Shown: one piece after another, positions 7,584 through 14,305 of the stretch
How positions within the stretch are numbered: position 1 is the first letter of the stretch
How the letters are laid out: the number at the start of each line of letters is the position of its first letter
DNA from: an uncultured Eubacterium sp.
GTDB lineage: Bacteria; Bacillota; Clostridia; Lachnospirales; Lachnospiraceae
Reading direction: 5' to 3'
DNA: 20,577 bases
Assembly (NCBI GenBank): GCA_910585745.1
Contig: CAJUFM010000056.1
Coordinates: forward strand, 1 to 20,577
Position numbers and translations under genes: made by a program
The notes under the pieces: model-generated
What the model saw: only the letters and a program-made list of their open reading frames with translations
Databases searched by the model: none
What the model was told of the DNA's origin: nothing

Positions 7584-8284
7584 TGACGATCATAGAATTA
7601 AAGAATATCAACAAAACCTATGGAAAAGGTGAAAGTGCCACCGTTGCTTTAACCGATGTTAATTTGAAGATTCAAGAGGGGGAGTTCTGGGCGATCATGG
7701 GACCCTCCGGTTCAGGGAAATCTACACTGCTCAACATATTAGGCTGCATGGATGTTCCTTCCTCAGGAGACTATCTTCTAAAAGGAAAAAAACTGAGTCA
7801 GTCAACACCCAATCAGTTAAGCCGGATACGCAACCAGACAGTCAGTTTTATTTTTCAGCAGTTTGCGCTGTTAAATGATTATAATATATATGATAATATT
7901 GAACTGCCCCTGCTGTGTCAGAAACTATCCAAAAAGGAGCGTAAAGATCGTGTCCAGTACTATATGGAGCGTCTTGGGATCCAAAGCCTTGCCAGGAAGA
8001 AACCAACCCAGATATCGGGAGGCCAGCAGCAGAGAGTTGCGATCGCCAGGGCATTGGTGACAAAGGCGGACATTATCCTTGCCGACGAGCCGACAGGGGC
8101 GCTGGACCAGAAAACCGGGCAGGAACTTATGGCGCTGTTGCGTGAAATAAACAAGGAGGGAAAAACCATCTTACTTGTCACCCACGATGAAAAAGTGGCA
8201 TCTGTGGCAAAAAAGCAGATACATATACAAGATGGAAAATGTTCTGTAGTAGGGGATGTAAAGAAAGCAGTAATTCAGCCATAG
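7583..8284 (+). CDS. ABC transporter ATP-binding protein (MacB/LolD type)
   Basis: The protein is 233 residues, typical for the family. It powers the two permeases upstream. Walker A GPSGSGKST is at residues 40-48, the Q-loop lies in FIFQQFALLND, the signature ISGGQQQR starts at 144, Walker B is IILADEPTGALD with D168 and E169, and the H-loop is in LLVTHDEK. All motifs are intact. The TAATG overlap with the second permease, and the GGAGG site inside that gene's last codons, indicate translational coupling. No terminator is obvious right after it; the gene is followed by a broken methyltransferase remnant. Confidence 0.93.
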   Translation: MTIIELKNINKTYGKGESATVALTDVNLKIQEGEFWAIMGPSGSGKSTLLNILGCMDVPSSGDYLLKGKKLSQSTPNQLSRIRNQTVSFIFQQFALLNDYNIYDNIELPLLCQKLSKKERKDRVQYYMERLGIQSLARKKPTQISGGQQQRVAIARALVTKADIILADEPTGALDQKTGQELMALLREINKEGKTILLVTHDEKVASVAKKQIHIQDGKCSVVGDVKKAVIQP

Positions 8285-8295
8285 GATTGCTGTTT

Positions 8296-8670
8296 TTTGG
8301 TCACAAATGACCTTTTGGTGCTGCCGAGCTGGTCAGAAAGGAGCGAATGACCTCTGGATTCGTGCGGAGGATAATCAAAAGAGGTTTGAAGACTGGGGTG
8401 TCAGTAAGCAAATCACTCCCGTTAGTGAGGATGCAAATAATCTGAGCTTTGAAAAAGGAAAGTTTGACGCTTTATTTAGCGTAGATTCCTATCATTATTT
8501 TGCTGCCGGGGCTGGATTTTTTGAAGATAAGATTTTACCGTTTCTGAGGGATGACGCGGCAGTTTTGATTGGCATTCCCGGCACAAAAAAATGAATATGC
8601 CATCGGTGATAAACAGTTCTACGAGACACTGATCAAACCGTATACTTGTTTTGTTGGTATATATATAAAG
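8296..8670 (+). pseudogene. Remnant of a class I SAM-dependent methyltransferase
   Basis: Translated pieces resemble a clostridial SAM-dependent methyltransferase family: NDLWIRAEDNQKRFEDWGV (from about 8346), then EDANNLSFEKGKFDALFSVDSYHYF, then ILPFLRDDAAVLIGIPGTK. The frame then breaks in a run of seven A residues (8585-8591). In the next frame NEYAIGDKQFYETLIKPYTC and FVGIYIK continue, which looks like the family's C-terminal end. Missing parts are the start, the glycine-rich SAM-binding motif I, and, judging from family memory, about 60 residues between NEY and the C-terminal piece. The A-run change alone could be a sequencing error, but the missing N terminus and internal gap make this a true pseudogene. 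The remnant ends directly against the structured element at 8671. Confidence 0.75.
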
Positions 8671-8945
8671 TTAGCTCGACGGCGCCAATTTGAACCCTGT
8701 TTCGTCCTGCGCTAGCACCAAAATAGCGTTGTTGCTTTCATTCGGCGATATCACCGCATCGCCTCATTCAAGCGCCTAGCTATTTTGGTGCTATCACAAT
8801 CCGAAATCTCCGACCTCCGCTTGTGATTTTCCAATTTACAAGGAAACGGAATGAAACGTACTGGAGGTACGTTGATTGACGTTGACGTAGCAAATTGGAT
8901 AATCACAAGTCGGAGGCAGGGTTCAAATTGGCGCCGTCGAGCTAA
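8671..8945. repeat. 275-bp structured element with 29-bp perfect inverted ends
   Basis: The ends 8671-8699 and 8917-8945 are perfect 29-bp inverted repeats beginning TTAGCTCGACGGCGCC. Inside are two further arms. Arm one has 15-bp perfect repeats TAGCACCAAAATAGC (8713-8727) and its complement (8779-8793), with an inner GGCGAT/ATCGCC hairpin (8744-8763). Arm two has a 24/25-nt near-perfect stem (8814-8837 with 8892-8916), with an inner AACGTAC/GTACGTT hairpin (8855-8873). The whole therefore folds as a three-way junction. No transposase is encoded in it and no clear target-site duplication is seen (ATAAAG on the left, GATAAGG on the right). It could be a MITE-like mobile element or a structured repeat RNA; I do not recognise the family. 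It lies between the methyltransferase remnant and an ABC exporter gene. Confidence 0.85.
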
Positions 8946-9019
8946 GATAAGGTGATATTTATTGGATAGTTGCGGGGGATAAATTTTGGAATATTGATTT
9001 ATGATCAGGAGGGAGATAG

Positions 9020-10867
9020 ATGAAGAAAGCAAAAGAAGGAAATAAAAAGGAAAGAAAACTGACATTTTGGGAAACCATTAAAAATGACTGCTATGCTTTG
9101 AAGATTGGACTGTCTGTTAAAAAAAGCCTGCTGGTACACGCCTTTTTCATACAGGCTTCAGGGTATTTTGAATGGGTATTCTTTGATGCGGTTTTCATAC
9201 GTCATATTGTCGGCGCGATGGATCAGAATCAGGATTTCCATGTTGTTTTTCGCTTTATTCTGATGTGCGGGGTGCTGTTTTTCCTGCTGAGTGTGTACAG
9301 GAATTATGTGGAGAACGTAGTATATCCGTTATCGTCTGTCAGGCTGTATTATGGCGTTTACGCAATGTTATATGCGAAGGCAAAAAACGTGGAGCTGCGA
9401 TGTTATGAGGATCCGGAATTTTATAACCGGTATACGATGTCAATGGACGGCGCCGACACCAAAATCAGGGAGATTATCGAAAATGTGTGGGGTGTGATTG
9501 GCGGAACAGTGGCGACCATCGCGGTATTTTGGTTTATGTATGAGATTGACCATTATGCCGTATTGTTTATTCTGTCCCCTTTGATCGGTAATTTTGTATT
9601 TGGCCATTACAAAAACAAACAGGAATTTAAGCGGTATACGGAACAGGCTCCCGACGACAAGGTGCTCAACTATGTGAACCGGGTGATGTATCTTCCTGAT
9701 CATGCAAAAGAAATCAGGCTTTCCAATGTGTTCTCACTTCTAAAGCAGCAGTACTGCGCTGCGACGCAGCACAAAGTCCGTACGGCCGTGAAGTATGCTT
9801 TCAGCAACGCAAGCCTAAGTTTTCTGAAAATCACATTTACCTTTACGGTGATTTTTGAGGGCGTTTTGTTGTATGCGGTATACCGCAACCTTGTCACAGG
9901 TTCGATTTCTCTGGCGCAGCTTACGGTCATGTCCAGTCTGATGGTAGCCATGACGTGGATTTTGATCGGTTTGTTTGAAAATATTATGAATATTATGAAA
10001 AACGGTATGTTCATCAATAATCTGAAAGGATTTATGGATTACGGAGAAAAGATCCCTGAGGATCAGGATGGCGTGATGCCGGAGGGAAAGTTTGAGACGC
10101 TGGAATTTGACCATGTAAGCTTTTCCTATAAAGAGGAGGAGACCATCAAAGACTTGTCGTTTACGATCAGAGAGGGTGAGATTGCGGCGTTAGTCGGGCA
10201 TAACGGAGCCGGAAAAACCACGATCATTAAGCTGCTTCTGCGCCTGTATGACCCTGTTTCGGGGGTGATCCGGCTAAACGGAAGGGATATCAGGGAATAT
10301 AATCTTCATGCGTACAGAGAGCTGTTTGCCGTTACGTTTCAGGATTTCTGCCTCTTCGGCATAACCGTCATGGAGAATGTGCTGATGGGAAGACATTATG
10401 AAAATGATGAACAGGTGGCAGAAGATGCGCTGAAAAAGGCGGGAGTGTATGAGAAAGTCATGTCCCTGCCAGATGGCATACATACGGTGATGACCAAAGA
10501 ATTTGACGAACACGGCGCGGTATTTTCAGGTGGAGAGAGTCAGAAGCTTGCTGTGGCAAGAACTTTTGCAAAGGATTCCTATGTCAAGATTTTTGACGAG
10601 CCGTCAAGCGCGCTTGATCCTATCGCGGAATATGAGCTTTTTCAGAATATTATGAAGGAAGGCAGTGACCACACCATGTTTTTTATCTCGCACAGACTGT
10701 CTTCGGTCAAGAAATGCGATAAGGTCTTTATGCTGGAAGACGGGAAGCTGATCGAAGAGGGTTCCCACACAGAGCTGATGGCGTTAAACGGCAGTTATGC
10801 GAAAATGTACCGCAGACAGGCCATGAACTATCTGGCGTTGGAGACGGAAGAGGAGGTGGCGGTTTGA
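9020..10867 (+). CDS. ABC exporter half-transporter (permease plus ATPase), first of pair
   Basis: The protein is 615 residues, from an ATG seven bases after AGGAGG. The N-terminal half is a membrane domain of the type I exporter class, with hydrophobic segments around HAFFIQASGYFEWVFFDAVF, FRFILMCGVLFFLLSVY, GVIGGTVATIAVFWFMY, FVFGHY, and the SFLKITFTFTVIFEGVLLYAVY region. The C-terminal ATPase has Walker A GHNGAGKTT (393-401), Q-loop in FQDFCLF, signature FSGGESQ (502-508), Walker B KIFDEPSSALD with D526 and E527, and H558. The signature has E where most have Q. Relatives of this layout export peptides or drugs; no peptide precursor or peptidase domain is seen here. It overlaps the next gene by 4 nt, forming a likely heterodimer. 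Confidence 0.9.
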   Translation: MKKAKEGNKKERKLTFWETIKNDCYALKIGLSVKKSLLVHAFFIQASGYFEWVFFDAVFIRHIVGAMDQNQDFHVVFRFILMCGVLFFLLSVYRNYVENVVYPLSSVRLYYGVYAMLYAKAKNVELRCYEDPEFYNRYTMSMDGADTKIREIIENVWGVIGGTVATIAVFWFMYEIDHYAVLFILSPLIGNFVFGHYKNKQEFKRYTEQAPDDKVLNYVNRVMYLPDHAKEIRLSNVFSLLKQQYCAATQHKVRTAVKYAFSNASLSFLKITFTFTVIFEGVLLYAVYRNLVTGSISLAQLTVMSSLMVAMTWILIGLFENIMNIMKNGMFINNLKGFMDYGEKIPEDQDGVMPEGKFETLEFDHVSFSYKEEETIKDLSFTIREGEIAALVGHNGAGKTTIIKLLLRLYDPVSGVIRLNGRDIREYNLHAYRELFAVTFQDFCLFGITVMENVLMGRHYENDEQVAEDALKKAGVYEKVMSLPDGIHTVMTKEFDEHGAVFSGGESQKLAVARTFAKDSYVKIFDEPSSALDPIAEYELFQNIMKEGSDHTMFFISHRLSSVKKCDKVFMLEDGKLIEEGSHTELMALNGSYAKMYRRQAMNYLALETEEEVAV

Positions 10868-12684
10868 AAAGGGAAAAAAACAATACAAAGCAATCCGCTG
10901 CAAAGGTATGGCGCAATAACTTGTTTCTGCTGAAACTGATGTTTGGCGCCTCCCCATCGTTTGTTATTTTTATGGTGCTGGACTCCATACGGAATCAGGT
11001 CTCCATCTTTTTTGAACATACTTACGGAATCGGTTATGTGCTGGAAGCTGCTGAATTTCACTATCCGTTTGTCAGGGTGGCGCGGTTCTTATTGATCCTG
11101 GCGGCATGTATCACGCTGGGCATGGTATTTACGGTAGTGGCGGGCGATTATATACAGGAAAAGGAACGCCCCAAAGTCAGGGAAAAGATAAAAATGCTCT
11201 TATATGAAAAGACGAAGGAGCTGGATCTGGCGTGTTATGACAATCCCGAATATTACAATGAAATGGTACTTGCCATTTCCCAGGTCGATGCGCAGATTGA
11301 CAGATGTGAAACTTTTCTGCGCAATACGGCGTCGGGCATTACGGTCTTTATATCCACGGGAATTTACTTCTTGATCAGAGACCGCTTTTCCATTGTGTTT
11401 GCGGCAGTTTCCTTCATCATGGCATTTGCGTTTAACCAGCTATATAATAAACTCTCTTTCCAAATACGAATGGAGCGCAATCCGATCGAGAGAAAGCGGG
11501 AGTATATAAAAAGAGTGTTTTATCTGAACGATTATGCCAAGGAAATCCGTTTAAACCCTGAGATTCCCGATATCTTGTTTCACACATTTGAACAGGCAAA
11601 TGACGAGGTTTACAATGTGGAGAAAAAGTATGCCATGAAGAGGTTTTTTCTGGGCGTTATGCGCAGGTATGTGAGTAATGATTTTTTCAGTGATGTGCTG
11701 TATATTTCCTATCTGGTTTTTCAGGCAGTTGTGAGGGGTACACTGTCATTCAGCGGGGTAGCCATTTTGTATAACTCCTTCGGAAGACTGAAAAGAGGGA
11801 TGAGCATTTTTACGGAAGTGTATCCGTTCGCCTGTGAGAGCAGCCTGTATGTGCAGAAAATCCGTGATTTTCTGGCTTACGAGCCTGGGATACAAAGTGA
11901 GGAAGGCATCGAGCCTGCAAAAGGTGCTAAGGAAATGGAGCTTGACAGGGTTTCTTTTGCCTATAATAAAGATACCGGCGGGCTGCTGAAGGATATATCA
12001 CTTCATATTGCGCCCGGTGAAAAGATTGCGCTTGTAGGCTACAACGGAGCGGGAAAAACGACGCTTGTTAAGCTGCTTATGAGGCTTTATGACGTGGATC
12101 AAGGAAGGATTCTGGCTGACGGAATGGATATCCGTACCTATGATGTGCAAAAGTACAGGGATTCGATTGGAACGGTATTTCAGGATTTTCAGATTTTTGC
12201 TGGAAGTATCAAAGAAAACGTACTTCTTGATGTCGCTGATGGCTGTGACGAAAAGGAAATAGTGGATGCTCTTGTGGACAGCGGATTGATGGAACGGGTG
12301 GATGGAATGGAGAAAGGGCTTGATACGCCGCTCACAACCGAATTTATGGAAGACGGCATGAATTTGTCGGGCGGAGAAAGCCAGAAACTTGCAATCGCCA
12401 GAGTTTTTTACCGGAAAGCCGGACTGATGATTCTGGACGAGCCGTCAAGTGCGCTTGACCCTATTGCAGAATATCAGCTGAATCATGCCATGCTTTCGGC
12501 GACAAAGGATAAGACGGTGATCTTTATCTCCCACCGCCTGTCCACTACCAGGCTTGCCGACCGCATTATTATGCTGGAGCAGGGGAGAATTGTGGAACAG
12601 GGCAGCCATCGCGAGCTGCTTGAGAAGAACGGAAAGTATGCACAGATGTGGCGCGTGCAGGCGGGGGCTTATATTGAGGTATAA
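10864..12684 (+). CDS. ABC exporter half-transporter (permease plus ATPase), second of pair
   Basis: The protein is 606 residues, beginning with TTG at 10864. That codon overlaps the upstream TGA as TTGA and follows GAGGAGGTGG at 10849-10858, so the non-ATG start is well supported and translation is coupled. The membrane domain includes SPSFVIFMVLDSI, FLLILAACITLGMVFTVVAG and two later hydrophobic segments. Walker A GYNGAGKTT is at 392-400, the signature LSGGESQ at 501-507, Walker B LMILDEPSSALD has D525 and E526, and the H-loop is H557. Both this and the partner keep the catalytic glutamate and histidine, so neither ATP site looks degenerate, unlike many heterodimeric exporters. The shared AKEIRL coupling-helix motif suggests the pair arose by duplication. 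Substrate unknown. Confidence 0.9.
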   Translation: MKREKNNTKQSAAKVWRNNLFLLKLMFGASPSFVIFMVLDSIRNQVSIFFEHTYGIGYVLEAAEFHYPFVRVARFLLILAACITLGMVFTVVAGDYIQEKERPKVREKIKMLLYEKTKELDLACYDNPEYYNEMVLAISQVDAQIDRCETFLRNTASGITVFISTGIYFLIRDRFSIVFAAVSFIMAFAFNQLYNKLSFQIRMERNPIERKREYIKRVFYLNDYAKEIRLNPEIPDILFHTFEQANDEVYNVEKKYAMKRFFLGVMRRYVSNDFFSDVLYISYLVFQAVVRGTLSFSGVAILYNSFGRLKRGMSIFTEVYPFACESSLYVQKIRDFLAYEPGIQSEEGIEPAKGAKEMELDRVSFAYNKDTGGLLKDISLHIAPGEKIALVGYNGAGKTTLVKLLMRLYDVDQGRILADGMDIRTYDVQKYRDSIGTVFQDFQIFAGSIKENVLLDVADGCDEKEIVDALVDSGLMERVDGMEKGLDTPLTTEFMEDGMNLSGGESQKLAIARVFYRKAGLMILDEPSSALDPIAEYQLNHAMLSATKDKTVIFISHRLSTTRLADRIIMLEQGRIVEQGSHRELLEKNGKYAQMWRVQAGAYIEV

Positions 12685-12816
12685 AATCATGTGAAAATTT
12701 ACACCTTTTTTAGGGGAGCGGGACGAGGATGGCAGAGAGGTCTGGCGCAGGTATTGGCAGAGAATACTATGCAATTTACAAGCCAACTAGACAGAAAGCA
12801 TAAAATCAAGTAAAAA

Positions 12817-12844
12817 TGAACCTTTTGATATTAGTAACCGTCTA
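12817..12844 (+). promoter_or_regulatory. Probable ECF-sigma-type (autoregulatory) promoter
   Basis: TGAACC (12817-12822) followed by TTTT, then CGTCTA (12839-12844) with exactly 16 nt between, fits the Firmicute ECF promoter form TGAAAC-N16-CGTC. It lies 40 bp before the ECF sigma gene, so the factor probably drives its own transcription. The 12685-12816 stretch before it holds no gene I can support. Confidence 0.65.
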
Positions 12845-12883
12845 TATAGGTGAAACCGGTTTTATTAACATTCAGACAAGGAG

Positions 12884-14164
12884 GTGGATGAATTTGAAAC
12901 ATTGCTGGAAGCAAATAGAAAATTTGTCGAGCGGTCTGTAAGGTTTAGAATAAACTCTAAAGCTGATGCAGATGATGTGTTGCAGGAGATTTACTTGACT
13001 GCTTATCAGAAATTTTCACAGCTAAAAAATAAAGCTTCATTTAAAGCCTGGATCATTCGTATAGCTAGAAACAAATGTAATGATTATTTCCGAAAAAAAG
13101 CGATGCAGTATGAAATTCCGATTGAAGATCTGACAGAAACTAAAATTTCAGACAGCAGACATGGTATTTTAATCGTAAATACTGTAAGAGAAACTTTGAA
13201 TCGGTTGGGCGATAAGGATAAACAAATCCTTTATCTTTATTTTTGGAAAGAGATGCCTCAGGCAGAGATCGCTAAACGGCTGAGCATCCCTATTGGAACA
13301 GTTAAAAGCAGATTGCATACAGCAAAACGAAATTTTAAGAATAAGTATTCAAATCTCTATCTCTCCGATGTATCGAAAGGAGAATACTGTATGAAGAAAA
13401 TACCTGGATTTTTACCTGAATATAAAATTGAAGTAAGTACAAAGGAACCTTTTTCAGTAAAATGTGAAGAACTTATGGGGTGGTTTTTGGTTCCGAAACC
13501 TGGTGAAAAGATATCCTGGGGAATGTATGATATCCCTTCCCGTAAGTGTAATCGTCTGTTTGATATGGAAGTTACTGGAAAAGCAAAAGTGCATGGTATT
13601 GAAGGTGTTGAATTAACTGCACGAGAAGCATCGTATTCAGATAAACGAGATGTGGTAAACCGCACTTTTATAGCACAGCTTACCGACACACATTGCCGTT
13701 ATCTAGCAACGCTTACATATGATGGGGGAGTTAAAAACTATATTACATTTCTGGATGGAGATGAATTCTTGCTCAACTGGGGATTTGGCGAAGATAATTG
13801 TGGTAATGAAATTAATCTGGTACCTAAGGGAGATATTCAAAAAACGAAAACTGTTGTTGTGAGCTGTGATAAAGATTTCCTGCTTGACATTGTCGGAAGA
13901 TATACCATTACAATCGGGGAAAAGAGCTATGATACTGTTTGTGTTATGGACATTGAAACTTACAACTGTGGTGTTGTTTCGGAACAATTTTTAGACAAGA
14001 ATGGTAAAACGATTCTTTGGCGCAGATTCAATCGTGATGATTGGGCTATCCACCGTTATAACAAAAAGTGGAGTGAACAGTTGCCTGAAAATGAAAAACT
14101 TACGATTAATGGAATCACCTATGTTCATTGGTATGATTGCATTACAAATTACATTTTGTACTAG
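12884..14164 (+). CDS. ECF-type RNA polymerase sigma factor with C-terminal extension domain
   Basis: The frame spans 426 residues; a typical ECF factor has about 160-200. Region 2 covers roughly residues 8-75, with DADDVLQEIYLTAYQKF (28-44) and KAWIIRIARNKCNDYFRKKA. Region 4 covers about 105-160, with the helix-turn-helix PQAEIAKRLSIPIGTVKSRL. After residue 169 comes a soluble domain of about 257 residues, starting MKKIPGFLPEYKIEVS, with no membrane segment and no zinc-finger motif; I do not recognise it. An internal ATG (13391) has its own ribosome site. The start is uncertain: the only N-terminal option in frame is GTG 12884, which sits within the AAGGAGGTGG run, while ATG 12888 is out of frame. 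There is no anti-sigma gene nearby, so the extension may do that job. The sigma call is confident; the domain function is not. Confidence 0.85.
   Translation: MDEFETLLEANRKFVERSVRFRINSKADADDVLQEIYLTAYQKFSQLKNKASFKAWIIRIARNKCNDYFRKKAMQYEIPIEDLTETKISDSRHGILIVNTVRETLNRLGDKDKQILYLYFWKEMPQAEIAKRLSIPIGTVKSRLHTAKRNFKNKYSNLYLSDVSKGEYCMKKIPGFLPEYKIEVSTKEPFSVKCEELMGWFLVPKPGEKISWGMYDIPSRKCNRLFDMEVTGKAKVHGIEGVELTAREASYSDKRDVVNRTFIAQLTDTHCRYLATLTYDGGVKNYITFLDGDEFLLNWGFGEDNCGNEINLVPKGDIQKTKTVVVSCDKDFLLDIVGRYTITIGEKSYDTVCVMDIETYNCGVVSEQFLDKNGKTILWRRFNRDDWAIHRYNKKWSEQLPENEKLTINGITYVHWYDCITNYILY
13376..13393 (+). promoter_or_regulatory. Internal ribosome site and ATG inside the ECF sigma gene
   Basis: AAAGGAG (13376-13382) stands 8 nt before an in-frame ATG at 13391, exactly at the junction between sigma region 4 and the C-terminal domain. 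Translation from here would give a separate 257-residue protein ending at 14164. Either the two parts were once separate genes, or both the fusion and the free domain are made. Confidence 0.6.
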
Positions 14165-14188
14165 ACACGTAAAATAACTCTGAGAACA

Positions 14189-14226
14189 GGGGGCTGGTCA
14201 TCAGCTGACCAGCCCCCTCATTTTAT
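14189..14226 (+). terminator. Terminator after the ECF sigma gene
   Basis: A perfect 12-bp stem GGGGGCTGGTCA (14189-14200) with TGACCAGCCCCC (14206-14217) has the loop TCAGC. It is followed by the modest T-run TCATTTTAT. The very stable GC stem compensates for the short tail. Confidence 0.8.
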
Positions 14227-14251
14227 AGGAGAACTCGACATCTGCGGAGCG

Positions 14252-14270
14252 AAAAACACGAAGTGTTTTT
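14252..14270 (-). terminator. Probable glmS terminator (hairpin with A/T flanks)
   Basis: An 8-bp stem AAAAACAC (14252-14259) with GTGTTTTT (14263-14270) gives a T-run on either strand, so it can act in both directions. It lies about 36 nt beyond the glmS stop. A second hairpin AGGGCTG/CAGCCCT (14274-14298) lies between them and has its T-run on the plus side, serving convergent transcription. Confidence 0.6.
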
Positions 14271-14273
14271 TAT

Positions 14274-14302
14274 AGGGCTGCGATTTTCAGCCAGCCCTTT
14301 TT
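14274..14302 (+). terminator. Second plus-strand hairpin terminator facing glmS
   Basis: The 7-bp stem AGGGCTG (14274-14280) with CAGCCCT (14292-14298) is followed by TTTTT on the plus strand, just before the glmS stop codon. It would stop plus-strand transcription that passes the first terminator after the sigma gene. Confidence 0.55.
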
Positions 14303-14305
14303 AAT

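Noticed and set aside
8751..9065. Minus-strand 104-residue open frame across the structured element
   Set aside because: It lies mainly in palindromic non-coding sequence, without a ribosome site or family resemblance.
12691..12813. 40-codon frame starting GTG after the ABC exporter pair, considered as an exported peptide precursor
   Set aside because: There is no ribosome site at proper distance, no leader/core pattern or cleavage motif, and it overlaps the ECF promoter region approach. Not supportable.
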